Shown: positions 35,572 to 44,397 of the stretch, piece by piece
Layout: every line of letters starts with the position of its first letter
Position numbering within the stretch: position 1 is the stretch's first letter
Assembly (NCBI RefSeq): GCF_030145185.1
Contig: NZ_JAQYWB010000038.1
Coordinates: 1-57,713 of the forward strand
Direction of reading: 5' to 3'
Source of the DNA: Desulfoluna sp.
GTDB lineage: Bacteria > Desulfobacterota > Desulfobacteria > Desulfobacterales > Desulfolunaceae
DNA length: 57,713 nucleotides
Program-made: the position numbers and the translations under genes
The notes under the pieces: model-generated
The model's input: the letters and a program-made list of their open reading frames with translations, nothing else
Databases searched by the model: none
What the model was told of the DNA's origin: nothing

Positions 35572-37188
35572 ATGATCTTTACCGATACGTTAGAGATGGA
35601 GCTGATGCTTTTTATCGGCACCCAGGCATTTAAGGTACCCGGAGGACATATCAAATCTCTGAAGGTACGGTTGCAGCCCTTTGGCTTTGTCGCCGAAGCC
35701 GGGTTCTGGGTCTCCTCCGAAGTGGCGGAGGACACGCTCTTCCCGGAGTTTATCACCCAGGACCTGATCAAGGTTGAGCTGTCATTTCAGGCCCATCTCA
35801 GGCCGGATGATGCCGAAGAGACCCCGGTGAAACTCGAGGGGCTCGTGACCGGGAAAGCCTTACTTGAGGAGTTGACCATCAGCAATGTGGACCTTGCGGG
35901 AGATCCTGTTCTTTACCGCCGTTACCGGATAGATTTTGCCGATACGGGGCGTGTGCTGTGGTCGCAGCATTTCCCCTGTGATCTCGTCGTTGACGGTACC
36001 GTGAAAGAGCTGATCGAAGCGAACAGAGCCGGCGTCGAACTGTCCTGTGACTGGGAACGTATGAATCGGCGTTTTTCCGTGAACACCCTTCCCGGGTATG
36101 CCCATGGCAAGGGGGCCAGTTTTTATGATTTTATCCTGTGGTGTGCGGATGCCCAAAACGGGGCCTTGGTGTACGATTACAAAGAGAACAGCTACGCGCT
36201 TTTGGGTGAGAAAAATACGGAAGGGGAACCCTTTGAACTGGACGAGGAGTGGATTAAAGAGCTTTCCGTCGAATTCCCGGAGACATCCCGCACCAACGAC
36301 AGGTTGCTGAACTCTTTTTCAGAAAACGCTCAGACACGAGAGACCGCGCATAAACAGGCCGCTGACGGCCTGTATCAGGATACCACGATGAGCCTTGCCA
36401 TCACCTCGGATTTTGAAGATGTTTTCTCCGTGGCATCGCTAAAGCCGAAGAGTCGGGGTTATGAGGTGCGCCTTGTCCACAGCCGCTTTCCCTGTGTCGC
36501 CTGGGTACCCGGGTGCTTTGTCAAGCTCAGGGAGGCCGTCTGGAATGTGCATATCCTTTCCCATAAAAATGAGTACCGCATGCGAGACACGGTGATCGAG
36601 GCCAGTGCCGTATCGGATCACCCGGATTCGGATCGCCATCTTTTGTTTGCACGCTACAAAATAGAGATGCGTTCCACCCTGGAGCTTAAAGAGGAGAAAG
36701 CCTTTCTTCTGCCGGAGTACAGGCACCCCTCTTTTCCTGTTTATGTGGAGGGTCGGGTCGTCAGCGAACAGGGCAAGGAAGAAGAGAAGACCTACCAGGT
36801 TTACGAGCATCCCGAAACCGCCCTCGACTGCTACAGAGTGGAGATTCCTATTTTTGAAGGGCGGGAGGTTGTGGTGCCGTATGAACCCTTTTTCGCCCCC
36901 GGCCATTTCTATTTTCCCGCCTTTAAGGGGCAACGGGTTCTTGTGGCCCTTGAATTTCACGTCGCACGGATCGCACGTTTTCTCGATGTTCGTCCCGGTG
37001 GCCGTCTTCCCATGGAGAGCCAGGGTAACCACCTTCTTCTGGGCAAGACCACAGACGACTGCACCTCTATCAGCCATGTGTATGTCGACGGCAAGCCACA
37101 GCTCAATATCAAGCGAACCTCGGGCAGCGATACCGAGATCATTCATGTTCAGGAAGGCACCATTATCCTGGAAACAAAAGAAGAGTAA
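35572..37188 (+). CDS. VgrG-like spike protein (TssI), without a long beta-helix
   Basis: A 538-residue protein with the gp27-like part (about 1-370: DFADTGRVLWSQHFPCDLVVDGTVKELIE, FSVNTLPGYAHGKGASFYDFI) and a gp5-like OB-fold segment (about 385-480) ending FPAFKGQRVLVALEFHVARI. The chain stops soon after the OB fold with only one short strand repeat. The long triple beta-helix that usually forms the needle is lacking; the next gene encodes a candidate for it. The ATG at 35572 has an AGGCAGGA Shine-Dalgarno; a GTG at 35551 overlapping the tssE stop is the alternative. Confidence 0.75.
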   Translation: MIFTDTLEMELMLFIGTQAFKVPGGHIKSLKVRLQPFGFVAEAGFWVSSEVAEDTLFPEFITQDLIKVELSFQAHLRPDDAEETPVKLEGLVTGKALLEELTISNVDLAGDPVLYRRYRIDFADTGRVLWSQHFPCDLVVDGTVKELIEANRAGVELSCDWERMNRRFSVNTLPGYAHGKGASFYDFILWCADAQNGALVYDYKENSYALLGEKNTEGEPFELDEEWIKELSVEFPETSRTNDRLLNSFSENAQTRETAHKQAADGLYQDTTMSLAITSDFEDVFSVASLKPKSRGYEVRLVHSRFPCVAWVPGCFVKLREAVWNVHILSHKNEYRMRDTVIEASAVSDHPDSDRHLLFARYKIEMRSTLELKEEKAFLLPEYRHPSFPVYVEGRVVSEQGKEEEKTYQVYEHPETALDCYRVEIPIFEGREVVVPYEPFFAPGHFYFPAFKGQRVLVALEFHVARIARFLDVRPGGRLPMESQGNHLLLGKTTDDCTSISHVYVDGKPQLNIKRTSGSDTEIIHVQEGTIILETKEE

Positions 37189-37219
37189 CCCACCTTAACT
37201 TTGCCGTTACTGGAATGCC

Positions 37220-37738
37220 ATGGGAACCCTTGTGTGTCGTCTGGAGATCAGTAAGGAAAAAGGGATTGTCGTCACGGCTGAGAATCGTGATGACAACATT
37301 ACCCAGACGTTTATTCTCGATGGCACCCGTATCACGACCACGGTCGCAGGGCCCAGTGAGACGAGTACGATCATTCAGGACTCCGACAGTATTAAGGTGT
37401 CGTGTAAAACGTTCTCTCTGGATGCGGAGACCATCACCTGTACGTCCACGAAAAAGACCCACCTTGAGAGTCGTGAGGATTTTGAAATCAAGAGCGGAGC
37501 GGTGGCCGTGACCGCAGACCGGGCCGCAGAGTATTCGGCCCTTGATACGACGATTACCAGCTCATCGGCGACGACCGTCAAGGGAACCACCCTGGCCATG
37601 GAGGGGACGGCAAGCGCCGAGCTCACGGGGGCCAGCATTAAACTTGAGGCAAAGGGATTGATGGATCTGATTTCAAACGGAATCGCCACCCTTAAAGGCA
37701 GTATTTCCAATATCAAGGGGATTGTTAAACTTGGGTGA
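37220..37738 (+). CDS. Small beta-helix-like protein, possible detached VgrG needle
   Basis: A 172-residue protein rich in Thr, Ser, Ala and Gly. It has a periodic alternation of short hydrophobic and polar pieces (FILDGTRITTTVAGPSETS, EIKSGAVAVTADRAAEY, TTVKGTTLAMEGTASAELTG, LISNGIATLKGSISNIKG), like the needle domain of VgrG/gp5. It has one Cys pair near residues 61-78, no signal peptide and no membrane segment. It begins 31 bp after the shortened vgrG-like gene and overlaps the tssF frame. I infer a stand-alone spike or needle; an effector or chaperone is also possible. Confidence 0.5.
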   Translation: MGTLVCRLEISKEKGIVVTAENRDDNITQTFILDGTRITTTVAGPSETSTIIQDSDSIKVSCKTFSLDAETITCTSTKKTHLESREDFEIKSGAVAVTADRAAEYSALDTTITSSSATTVKGTTLAMEGTASAELTGASIKLEAKGLMDLISNGIATLKGSISNIKGIVKLG

Positions 37739-37746
37739 GAGAGCTT

Positions 37747-39366
37747 ATGCGCATCGATGAGACCCTGTATCAAACGTTTCTGGAGGAGATGGACGAACTG
37801 GACCGATTTCGCATGTCCTACACCTCCCTTCACCCCGGTGCTCCCCTGGATCGAGAGGACCCGGATGTCCGGCGGTTGATTGAAGCCATGGCCCTCTTAT
37901 CCGCACGAACGCGTCTTGCCGGGGTCAGGCACAACAGCGCGACACGTCGCAGGATTTTTCAGCAGTTTTTTCCCTATCTCCTCACACCCCTCCCCTCCAT
38001 GGCCGTCCTCCAGGCGGTGCCCACAGGAATGTTTGCGGACACCGCCTGTTATCCCAAAGGGTCGGAAATTGTGCTCGCACCGGAGTCCGGGGGGACCGCC
38101 ATTTTTCAGACCCTGCATACCTTGAACATTCTGCCCGTTGTCCTTGACGACCTGGGGACGGTCCAGCTTCCCGATGCCGTCACCCGATTGATGCTCAGGC
38201 TGAAAACGTCCTTTGCGCGAAACGATGAAATCGGACAGCTTCGTTTCTTCATCAATCACTTGAACGATTACGAGACCTCCCTTGCCATCCATTCCGCTTT
38301 GCAGAGACATGTCCTGAAAGCGACGGTTGTGTTTGATGAACATGCGGATCAGAAAACCGCCGGTATGCCCTGCGACATCACCTTCGGGAGGGTTCAAGAC
38401 GAGGTGGATGTGACGCATCCTTTAGAAAAAGAGAGGCTGTTTTTTCACTTTCCCTGGCAGGAGCTTTTTATCAATATAGAGGTCCCGCAGCCCGTGGGCA
38501 GCTGGACCACCTTTACCCTTTGTCTGGACCTGGCTCCCGACTGGCCGGTGACTCTGGCCCTGACCCCCGAGCTTTTTCATCTCTTTGCCGTACCCATCGC
38601 CAACCTGCGCCAGGATATGGCCAGGCCAGTGCTCTACACGGGAACCCAGGAGCTCTGCGGAATTTATCATCCGGATATGGAGAACGGTTTTGAACTTCAT
38701 TCTGTTCAGGGGGTTTTTGAAGTCACAAAGACGGGTATGGCTCCCATAGACCCCGGGATCCTCTTTGTATCGGCTCCCTCCTGGGAGTCGGAAGAGATCA
38801 CAGACAGCGAAGGGCACAAGCACCACCGTCTTAACCTTCACTATCCCACGGCGTTTCAGGATCCGAAGACCCTTTCGATCAACGCGCGGTGGATTCAGCC
38901 CTGGTTCTCCAATACCCTGTCACAACGGCTGGAGATTGCCCCCTTCAGTCGGGGCACCGTGGGGCTGGACTGGCGACTTGCCTTGGAGCCGATTCCCCAT
39001 GTTGAGACGCCCCTGCAGGACAACCTGGATGTTTTTCTTCGTTTTCTTACCCTGACAAACAGGTCGGAGTTGAGCCGCAATGACCTGATGGATATCCTTC
39101 AAGCCCTGGGGGTGAAACCGCAGAGCCGGTTTGGCCAGATTCTTTCTCTTCTGGCCGATGTTCGGATCGAAACCTCTGCCCGGCAAGAAGATGGGGAAGG
39201 GACGGTTAAGTATGTGTACTGGCTCTATTTCGATGACTATGAGCCCGGTTTTTCTGCTCTGATGGCGTTGTTCCTCAGGCATGTTGAGGCGATTCTCGAT
39301 GCATGGATTGCAGGCGTCGGCATTGAGGTTCGCATGGCAAGATCGGATGGCAGGCACACGGAATGA
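37747..39366 (+). CDS. tssF: Type VI baseplate protein TssF (VasA/ImpG)
   Basis: A 539-residue baseplate wedge protein. Recognisable are DRFRMSYTSLHPGAPLDREDPDVRRLIEA, a variant of the conserved FA..yP..A..L...DPdvERLleg start, then FFPYLLTPLPSMAVLQAVPTGMF, LAPDWPVTLALTPELFHLFAVPIANL, and a C-terminal region with VDWRLALEP-like strands. It forms the wedge with TssE and TssG. The ATG at 37747 is used; an upstream GTG (37735) overlaps the preceding stop. Its stop overlaps the tssL start (ATGA). Confidence 0.88.
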   Translation: MRIDETLYQTFLEEMDELDRFRMSYTSLHPGAPLDREDPDVRRLIEAMALLSARTRLAGVRHNSATRRRIFQQFFPYLLTPLPSMAVLQAVPTGMFADTACYPKGSEIVLAPESGGTAIFQTLHTLNILPVVLDDLGTVQLPDAVTRLMLRLKTSFARNDEIGQLRFFINHLNDYETSLAIHSALQRHVLKATVVFDEHADQKTAGMPCDITFGRVQDEVDVTHPLEKERLFFHFPWQELFINIEVPQPVGSWTTFTLCLDLAPDWPVTLALTPELFHLFAVPIANLRQDMARPVLYTGTQELCGIYHPDMENGFELHSVQGVFEVTKTGMAPIDPGILFVSAPSWESEEITDSEGHKHHRLNLHYPTAFQDPKTLSINARWIQPWFSNTLSQRLEIAPFSRGTVGLDWRLALEPIPHVETPLQDNLDVFLRFLTLTNRSELSRNDLMDILQALGVKPQSRFGQILSLLADVRIETSARQEDGEGTVKYVYWLYFDDYEPGFSALMALFLRHVEAILDAWIAGVGIEVRMARSDGRHTE

Positions 39367-40076
39367 GATGGGGGATGACCATGCAAAACAAATACTGGGA
39401 AGCGATTCATGAGGTGTATACGAAGCTGGAAACCCTTTGTGGCAAGAGAGTTTTTTCGGAGGAGGGCGGGGGCGCTTCGGATGAGTCCCGGAAGCAGGGC
39501 GAGTCTGTGACCCCCGTCGTGGAAGATGAACCCGGGAGGTCCGGGACGGCCGATCTGGTGGCTGTGCGCGCAGATCTTCGCACCCAGCTTGATTTTTTAC
39601 GGGCCACGCTTTCCGAGCAGTATTCCGAGCGGGATACTTACCTGATTCTCTTCCCCATTGTCGCCCAGATCGATGAGAAGATTCTGGCTAGTTTTCTCGA
39701 AAAAATGCATACCAGCTGGCCATCACTTCAGAAAGAGCTGTTTCAAATCGAAAACGCCGGAGAGGTTTTTTACGAAATAATGGATGATATCCTGCTTAAA
39801 CCCCAGACATCCCTTTTTATTTTTGAGGTCTACTACTTCTGCCTCAGTTACGGATTTCGTGGGCGCTATCAGGACAACCCCGTTAAAATAAAAGAGTACA
39901 TGAAAAATTTGTCCATTAAACTTGAGCAGGATGAGCTGGCCGTGACGGCTTCTGTGACAGAGGAGAATACCCTTGTCAGTCACCTGGAGTCGCCGTATCT
40001 GGGCTATTTGTTTTCAGCGGGCTGCTTTGTGGTTGCGTATCTTGTTCTGGTGGTTGCAGGGCGGAACCTGCTGTGA
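39363..40076 (+). CDS. tssL: Type VI membrane-complex protein TssL (DotU)
   Basis: A 237-residue inner-membrane protein. The N-terminal part is acidic and poorly conserved. The cytoplasmic DotU domain has LRTQLDFLRATLSEQYSERD, YLILFPIVAQIDEKIL and FYEIMDDILLKPQTSLFIFEVYYFCLSYGFRGRY; the last stretch is the family signature (E.yylcL.lGF.GrY). It ends in a C-terminal membrane anchor (about 213-233, LFSAGCFVVAYLVLVVAG). No OmpA-type peptidoglycan-binding domain is fused. The start overlaps the tssF stop, and its stop overlaps the next GTG. Confidence 0.92.
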   Translation: MRWGMTMQNKYWEAIHEVYTKLETLCGKRVFSEEGGGASDESRKQGESVTPVVEDEPGRSGTADLVAVRADLRTQLDFLRATLSEQYSERDTYLILFPIVAQIDEKILASFLEKMHTSWPSLQKELFQIENAGEVFYEIMDDILLKPQTSLFIFEVYYFCLSYGFRGRYQDNPVKIKEYMKNLSIKLEQDELAVTASVTEENTLVSHLESPYLGYLFSAGCFVVAYLVLVVAGRNLL

Positions 40077-40423
40077 GCCCAATCAAGACAAAGAGCCCCT
40101 CAAGTCCATTGGACGCGCTCTTCTCGCCCGAACGCCTTCGTAAAAGCTGGCGACAGGCCCGACCTCCGGCCGTCGAGACGGTGCTGGAAGAGGCCCCGGA
40201 GGAGACCCTGCATTCCTGTTACTCTCGGCTTCAAGCACTTCTTCTCGCACGGTTCAGTGGGGATGAGGCAGAGACCCTGGGCTCGCTTGTCGAGGACTTG
40301 GGGGCGCTCATCCAACAGGAGGCCACAAAGGGCCGTGAGGCGGCGATGCATGAACTGCTCAATAAGGTGGAAGATCTTGTTGAGGCGTATGAATTGGGAG
40401 GACGCGGGAATCAGACAAAGTGA
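40073..40423 (+). CDS. Small helical protein between tssL and tssG, unknown
   Basis: A 116-residue, Glu/Leu-rich soluble protein, probably all-helical after a Pro/Ser-rich first 20 residues. The segment DALFSPERLRKSWRQARP is the most motif-like part. It is sandwiched by four-base overlaps on both sides (GTGA with the tssL stop, GTGA with the tssG start), so it is a real and translationally coupled member of the operon. I know no standard T6SS component matching it; an adaptor or chaperone of the baseplate-membrane junction would suit the position. Confidence 0.7.
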   Translation: MSPIKTKSPSSPLDALFSPERLRKSWRQARPPAVETVLEEAPEETLHSCYSRLQALLLARFSGDEAETLGSLVEDLGALIQQEATKGREAAMHELLNKVEDLVEAYELGGRGNQTK

Positions 40424-41409
40424 AGACCGCCGAACCCTCCTCAGCCATCGACGGATCATTTTCTCTTTTTGCCCCGTCTCGGCTCCGTTTCTTTGATTCA
40501 TCCGCCCCCCAACAACTCTCTGGATTCCCCATGAACAGCCTTGAAAAACAGATCGCCGATAAAATTCACCTCTTTGATATCATTTCGCTTCTGCGACTTT
40601 TGATTGAGATGGGATACGGCCCCCATGAGATTCGGTTCAGGGGGCACAACAGTATCTGCTCCCAGCCACGGTTGATCTACAGCGTCCGTTTTGTTGACGT
40701 GCCGTTCAAAGAGGTTGAGATCACCCTGTGTCTTGGACTCATGGGAGCTCAATCGCCCCTGCCGGGTTATTTTCGAAAGAAGATTGAGAGCGATATCAGC
40801 TCGGGAAATTCCTTTGATGCGTTTATCGGGTACTTCGACCACCTGCTCATCAGGGATTATATCTGTCATATCTATCCTGAAATCAATCGGTTCTTCTTTC
40901 TGCCCCAGGAACTGACCATGAGGGACTATCTGCATATTCTTGATTTGAGATCCTGCAGTGCTCTGCATGTGCTTTTTTCCCGGGCCTTTCCCGAAGCGGG
41001 CGTTCAGCTTGAAAAGGTCACGTTAACCCGCGGTCTCAAGGCCGACCCGGTTTGCCTTGGGTTCAGCCGTCTTGGCGGTGATGCTGTGTTTGGTCGCACG
41101 TCCGTTATTCCAGTCTGCGGGAGGAGGGTGACCCTTCACTGTGAGGACGAGGTAACAGACAGGCAGGTGCCGTGGCCCGAGGAGATCAAAGAACGCTTGA
41201 AACGCCTTCTTTTTCCTCTGCTGGCACCGCTGGGCATGGAGATGGAGATCGACCTGGTCTTGGCGTCACAGAAACGAAGGGTGAGGCTTCATCCCGAGAC
41301 CTACCTCGGGTACGACACCCTTAAAAGTACACAACCCGGCCCCAGGCGGGTTTCCATTTTTAAGGGGCAGGTCAAAGATGTCCGAGGGCGGGAAGCCAAT
41401 CTTTGTTAA
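40420..41409 (+). CDS. tssG: Type VI baseplate protein TssG (VasB/ImpH)
   Basis: A 329-residue baseplate wedge protein. The conserved core begins MNSLEKQIADKIHLFDIISLLRLL and continues with IRFRGHNSICSQPR, VEITLCLGLMGAQSPLPGYF (family signature GL.G..s.LP.y) and a C-terminal LHPETYLGYDT. The GTG at 40420 overlaps the preceding stop (GTGA). The ATG at 40531, 37 codons later, matches where most TssG proteins start, so the first 37 residues may not be translated. Confidence 0.88.
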   Translation: MKTAEPSSAIDGSFSLFAPSRLRFFDSSAPQQLSGFPMNSLEKQIADKIHLFDIISLLRLLIEMGYGPHEIRFRGHNSICSQPRLIYSVRFVDVPFKEVEITLCLGLMGAQSPLPGYFRKKIESDISSGNSFDAFIGYFDHLLIRDYICHIYPEINRFFFLPQELTMRDYLHILDLRSCSALHVLFSRAFPEAGVQLEKVTLTRGLKADPVCLGFSRLGGDAVFGRTSVIPVCGRRVTLHCEDEVTDRQVPWPEEIKERLKRLLFPLLAPLGMEMEIDLVLASQKRRVRLHPETYLGYDTLKSTQPGPRRVSIFKGQVKDVRGREANLC

Positions 41410-41514
41410 TTGGGCTATCAGGCAGAACAACGAACCGTCTCAGGCGGGAAAAAAGGGGACCTGGTTCACTAATAAGCATTTCAGGGTAACTCTGGCCGGG
41501 GCAAGCCCCCGGCA

Positions 41515-41552
41515 AAAAAAGCCGCGACGGAGCACGGCGCGCCCAGGAGGGT
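41515..41552. repeat. 38-bp segment repeated in inverted orientation at 50407-50444
   Basis: The 38 bases starting AAAAAAGCCGCGACGG and ending GCCCAGGAGGGT recur exactly as the reverse complement at 50407-50444, 9 kb away. It lies in the 210-bp gap between tssG and the zinc-ribbon gene. That gap otherwise holds only a short GC hairpin (CCGGGGcaaGCCCCCGG). Confidence 0.9.
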
Positions 41553-41619
41553 CCCGTGGTGCCTTCACTCCACCTTCAAACGTGTAAACCTGATTTGAAC
41601 CAGGCCAAAAAGGGCTCCT

Positions 41620-42063
41620 ATGCATTGCAAAGGGTGCGGTAGAGATCTTCTGGAACACGAGTATAAAGCCGTGGCTCACTGGTATTTTTGTCTGGAATGC
41701 TTTGACGCCCTTCTTCAGGAGAAGAGGGACCCCCCGTCGGCTGCACCCGGAAAGCCAGCCGCAGAGGATGCACATCCGAAGTGTATCGTGTGCAAAAAGA
41801 CGATTTCCGAAGGCACAGCCCGGGACCTGCTTGGACTGACTTTTTGCGGTCACTGCTATGAAGGCCTTGTCAAAAGGCCAAAACCCAGGCTCCGTCGGGA
41901 GAAAGAGGAACAGGTTTTGTCTCCGGCTGTGGAACAGATCCGGGTTGATGTGAGTAAGACCGTTGAGTGCCAGGGTTGTGGAAGAAGAATTCCTGCCATC
42001 GGGAGCAAGGACATCGATGGCAGGCCCCATTGTCCGGACTGCTTTTATGCACGCAAGGGGTAA
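41620..42063 (+). CDS. Protein with three LIM-like zinc-ribbon pairs, T6SS-associated
   Basis: A 147-residue protein with three repeats of two CxxC knuckles: CKGC...CLEC (3-27), CIVC...CGHC (55-79) and CQGC...CPDC (119-142). Spacing within each pair is about 17-20 residues, with an HW/RP-H motif near the second knuckle as in LIM and treble-clef proteins. It should bind three zinc ions. It has no signal peptide and basic linkers (KRPKPRLRREKEE). It lies between tssG and tssA on the operon strand. I know no T6SS component of this type; a scaffold or regulatory adaptor is possible. Confidence 0.75.
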   Translation: MHCKGCGRDLLEHEYKAVAHWYFCLECFDALLQEKRDPPSAAPGKPAAEDAHPKCIVCKKTISEGTARDLLGLTFCGHCYEGLVKRPKPRLRREKEEQVLSPAVEQIRVDVSKTVECQGCGRRIPAIGSKDIDGRPHCPDCFYARKG

Positions 42064-42148
42064 GTTTTCGCTAATGGCGATCCCCTTGTCCTGAAATTCC
42101 TGAAAGCTTGAGTCCCCTTTTTTAAAAAAAAATGAACAGGAACCCTCC

Positions 42149-43285
42149 ATGACTATTCAACTGATTACAGGGCCGCTTCAGGTCAGCGACTCCCCCGGTC
42201 TGGCCACCATTGATCCCAGGTTCAATGATATCGCTACCCTCGTTCAGGAAGGCCTTTATGAGGACGCTGCTGCCCGTTCAGAGGAACTTCTTACTGAAAA
42301 AATCTACGATATTCGGATTATAGGTTATTTCGTCTATGGAGTTTTCCTTACGGAGGGGATCAGGGCCATGGAAGGGATCTTTCACTCCCTGGCAGAAATT
42401 CTTGGCGATCAGCTTGAGGCTGTGGGGCCTCTGAAAAACCGTGAAAAGCATATTCAGACGATTTTAAACTGGCTGATGAAGCAGCTTGCCAAGAAACTTC
42501 AGTATGAAGAGGAGAAAAAGGCCGGTTTGTGGGAACGCTGGCTCTCGGACATTACACATGATGAGGTTCAGGTGGCCCTTGATGCGGCGGATGAATTCCG
42601 GCGGTCCCTGGTACCGGTTCTTGAAGAGAAGGCCACCCCGATTTTGGATGGGCTGGCAAAAATCAATGAGTGGCTGAGTCGTTTTCAGTCTCTCGTGTAC
42701 AAGGCCCCCGAGCCTGAACCTGAGCCAGAATCGGGGGAGGACGAAACAGAAGCGGAAGAGACGATTATTGAAAACAACCGGTCAGAACAAAAGAACACCG
42801 AACCGGCCCCTGCCAATGGCCCCTTTGCCAGCAGCGAAGAGGCCTACCCCCTGCAGCTTCTCATTCGGAAAATCCAGGCGTTTGATCGGTTGATCCATGA
42901 AGGCGAAATGTCTCGAGCCGCCCTGGTGGCAGACGATATTAATCATATTATCGAACATTTCGATCCCAGGATTTATTACCCCAGACTTTTTTCCGGGTAT
43001 ACCCTCCAGTATGCAACACACATCAACAGCCTCTCAGCCTTTGAGGAGCATAAAGCCAGTATTGAGTGGCAGGCCATGCAGGAACTCTACAAGGTAGATC
43101 TTGAGAGCTTTGTGCATTTCGACTCCGCCGGTGTTCAGCTCGGCATATCGGAACGACCCGGAATGAACACATCAGATATGGCCGGGGGGAGAGGTGAGGA
43201 GGACGCGTACGAAGAGAGGCCTGAGGATGAAGGCTATCCTGAGGATGAGGCCCCCGATGGGGATATGGAAGATGATGAATGGTAG
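42149..43285 (+). CDS. tssA: TssA-like protein (ImpA N-terminal domain)
   Basis: A 378-residue protein. The N-terminal segment (about 20-130) contains LVQEGLYEDAAARSEELLTE followed by KIYDIRIIGYFVYGVFLTEGIRAMEGIFHSLAEIL, the ImpA/TssA pattern (K.lDlRl..y...a....G..gl..gl.ll). A Pro/Glu-rich linker (about 188-230) precedes a VasJ-like C-terminal domain with EHFDPRIYYPRLFSGY and LYKVDLESF. The last 40 residues are strongly acidic. TssA proteins prime and cap tail polymerisation; with this C-terminal domain it is the short TssA class. The ATG at 42149 has an AGGAAC Shine-Dalgarno. Confidence 0.8.
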   Translation: MTIQLITGPLQVSDSPGLATIDPRFNDIATLVQEGLYEDAAARSEELLTEKIYDIRIIGYFVYGVFLTEGIRAMEGIFHSLAEILGDQLEAVGPLKNREKHIQTILNWLMKQLAKKLQYEEEKKAGLWERWLSDITHDEVQVALDAADEFRRSLVPVLEEKATPILDGLAKINEWLSRFQSLVYKAPEPEPEPESGEDETEAEETIIENNRSEQKNTEPAPANGPFASSEEAYPLQLLIRKIQAFDRLIHEGEMSRAALVADDINHIIEHFDPRIYYPRLFSGYTLQYATHINSLSAFEEHKASIEWQAMQELYKVDLESFVHFDSAGVQLGISERPGMNTSDMAGGRGEEDAYEERPEDEGYPEDEAPDGDMEDDEW

Positions 43286-43382
43286 GGGCGTGCAGGTTCC
43301 CTCTGTGTTTCACAGATGGTCCGACACCGTGAGACGGGTGCAACCCGGATGTAACCGGCTGATTAGAAAATAAGGAGATTCC

Positions 43383-43766
43383 ATGCCCTACGTTGTCACC
43401 GGCGGTGCCATGCTCCAATGCTCCTTCGGCCTTGCCCCGTCAACCCTGATGGTTTTGCCTCTGAACAAGGTGTTCCAGACCCTTCCTGTGGCAAACATCA
43501 TGGACAACAAGCCCTTTGTGAATATCCTCCCCTTTGGCATGTGTACCTCCCTGGCGAATCCCGCCGTGGCGTCGGCAACAGCCGCTGCCCTGGGGGTTTT
43601 GGTGCCCATGCCCTGCACACCCATGACCGTTGCGCCCTGGAGTCCCGGCAGCGTCACGGTATTGGTTGGAAATCTGCCGGTGATTGATCAAACCAGTAAA
43701 TTGATCTGTACCTTTGGTGGGTGTATCCAGGTGATCAGCCCGGGGCAGGCGGCGGTGATGGATTAA
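43383..43766 (+). CDS. PAAR-like DUF4280 protein (spike tip)
   Basis: A 127-residue protein with the DUF4280 layout: YVVTGGAMLQCSFGLAPSTL, NIMDNKPFVNILPFGMC.S..NP, and a C-terminal TSKLICTFGGCIQVISPGQA. DUF4280 proteins are PAAR relatives that sharpen the spike and carry effectors. A Shine-Dalgarno AAGGAG precedes the ATG. The two genes after it are the natural candidates for cargo. Confidence 0.85.
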   Translation: MPYVVTGGAMLQCSFGLAPSTLMVLPLNKVFQTLPVANIMDNKPFVNILPFGMCTSLANPAVASATAAALGVLVPMPCTPMTVAPWSPGSVTVLVGNLPVIDQTSKLICTFGGCIQVISPGQAAVMD

Positions 43767-43908
43767 GCCCTCTGCAACATCAGTCTCCAAGAGGCGACCA
43801 AACGGTAACGCCGGATTAAAGCGAAATGCATTTTCCCATGACATATCCGGCATCGAAAAGCCCATTGAAGCGAACCCTGGAAGGGACGACAACGACACGG
43901 AGAGAGGC

Positions 43909-44361
43909 ATGAGAACGTTTCATTTGCGATTTTTTGTTGACCGACCTTACCCCGACGGGCTTGAAGAGTTGCTGGAGGCAGAGGAGGATGAACTGCTGTG
44001 GGCCCCTGCGGCCTCAGGGGCCTATGTGATTGGGGCGGGGCAGGGGACGATGTTTACCTATCCCTGGGGACAGTCACCTATTTTCTGGATCGGGGAATCC
44101 AGGGATTTGCGGAAGAGCTTTGCCGAGTACCGACGGCTCACTCGTTTGTCCATGGATGACCGGGCCGAGACGACCTGGTGGCCGCAATATCAATATGGGG
44201 CATCCTATGGTGCCACGGTGGCGTGGTACGCTGTTGTCGGGGCACAATTTCCGAACAGGCTGCAATACGATTTGATGGCCGCCTTTTATGGCCTCTACGG
44301 ATCCATGCCCTTGGGCAACCTGCACTGGCCTTCCGGCTTGAGACCGGTCCATGGAGAGTAG
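43909..44361 (+). CDS. GIY-YIG-like protein 1, candidate T6SS cargo
   Basis: A 150-residue protein, about 65-70 percent identical by eye to the next gene product. The central part (SGAYVIGAGQGTM, then SPIFWIGESRDLRKSFAEYRR) follows the GIY-YIG nuclease pattern (GxYxI, then xYIGxSxxLxxR). The catalytic Arg position is Ser here. The C-terminal NRLQYDLMAAFYGLYGSMP resembles the region that carries the metal-binding Glu, but the Glu is not obvious. It lies right after the DUF4280 spike-tip gene, at the end of the T6SS operon. It is an effector, an effector pair member or a nuclease-derived immunity/adaptor protein (inference). Confidence 0.6.
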   Translation: MRTFHLRFFVDRPYPDGLEELLEAEEDELLWAPAASGAYVIGAGQGTMFTYPWGQSPIFWIGESRDLRKSFAEYRRLTRLSMDDRAETTWWPQYQYGASYGATVAWYAVVGAQFPNRLQYDLMAAFYGLYGSMPLGNLHWPSGLRPVHGE

Positions 44362-44397
44362 CCCGCGCCCGGGGTGTGGCTGATAAGGGAGATGTGA

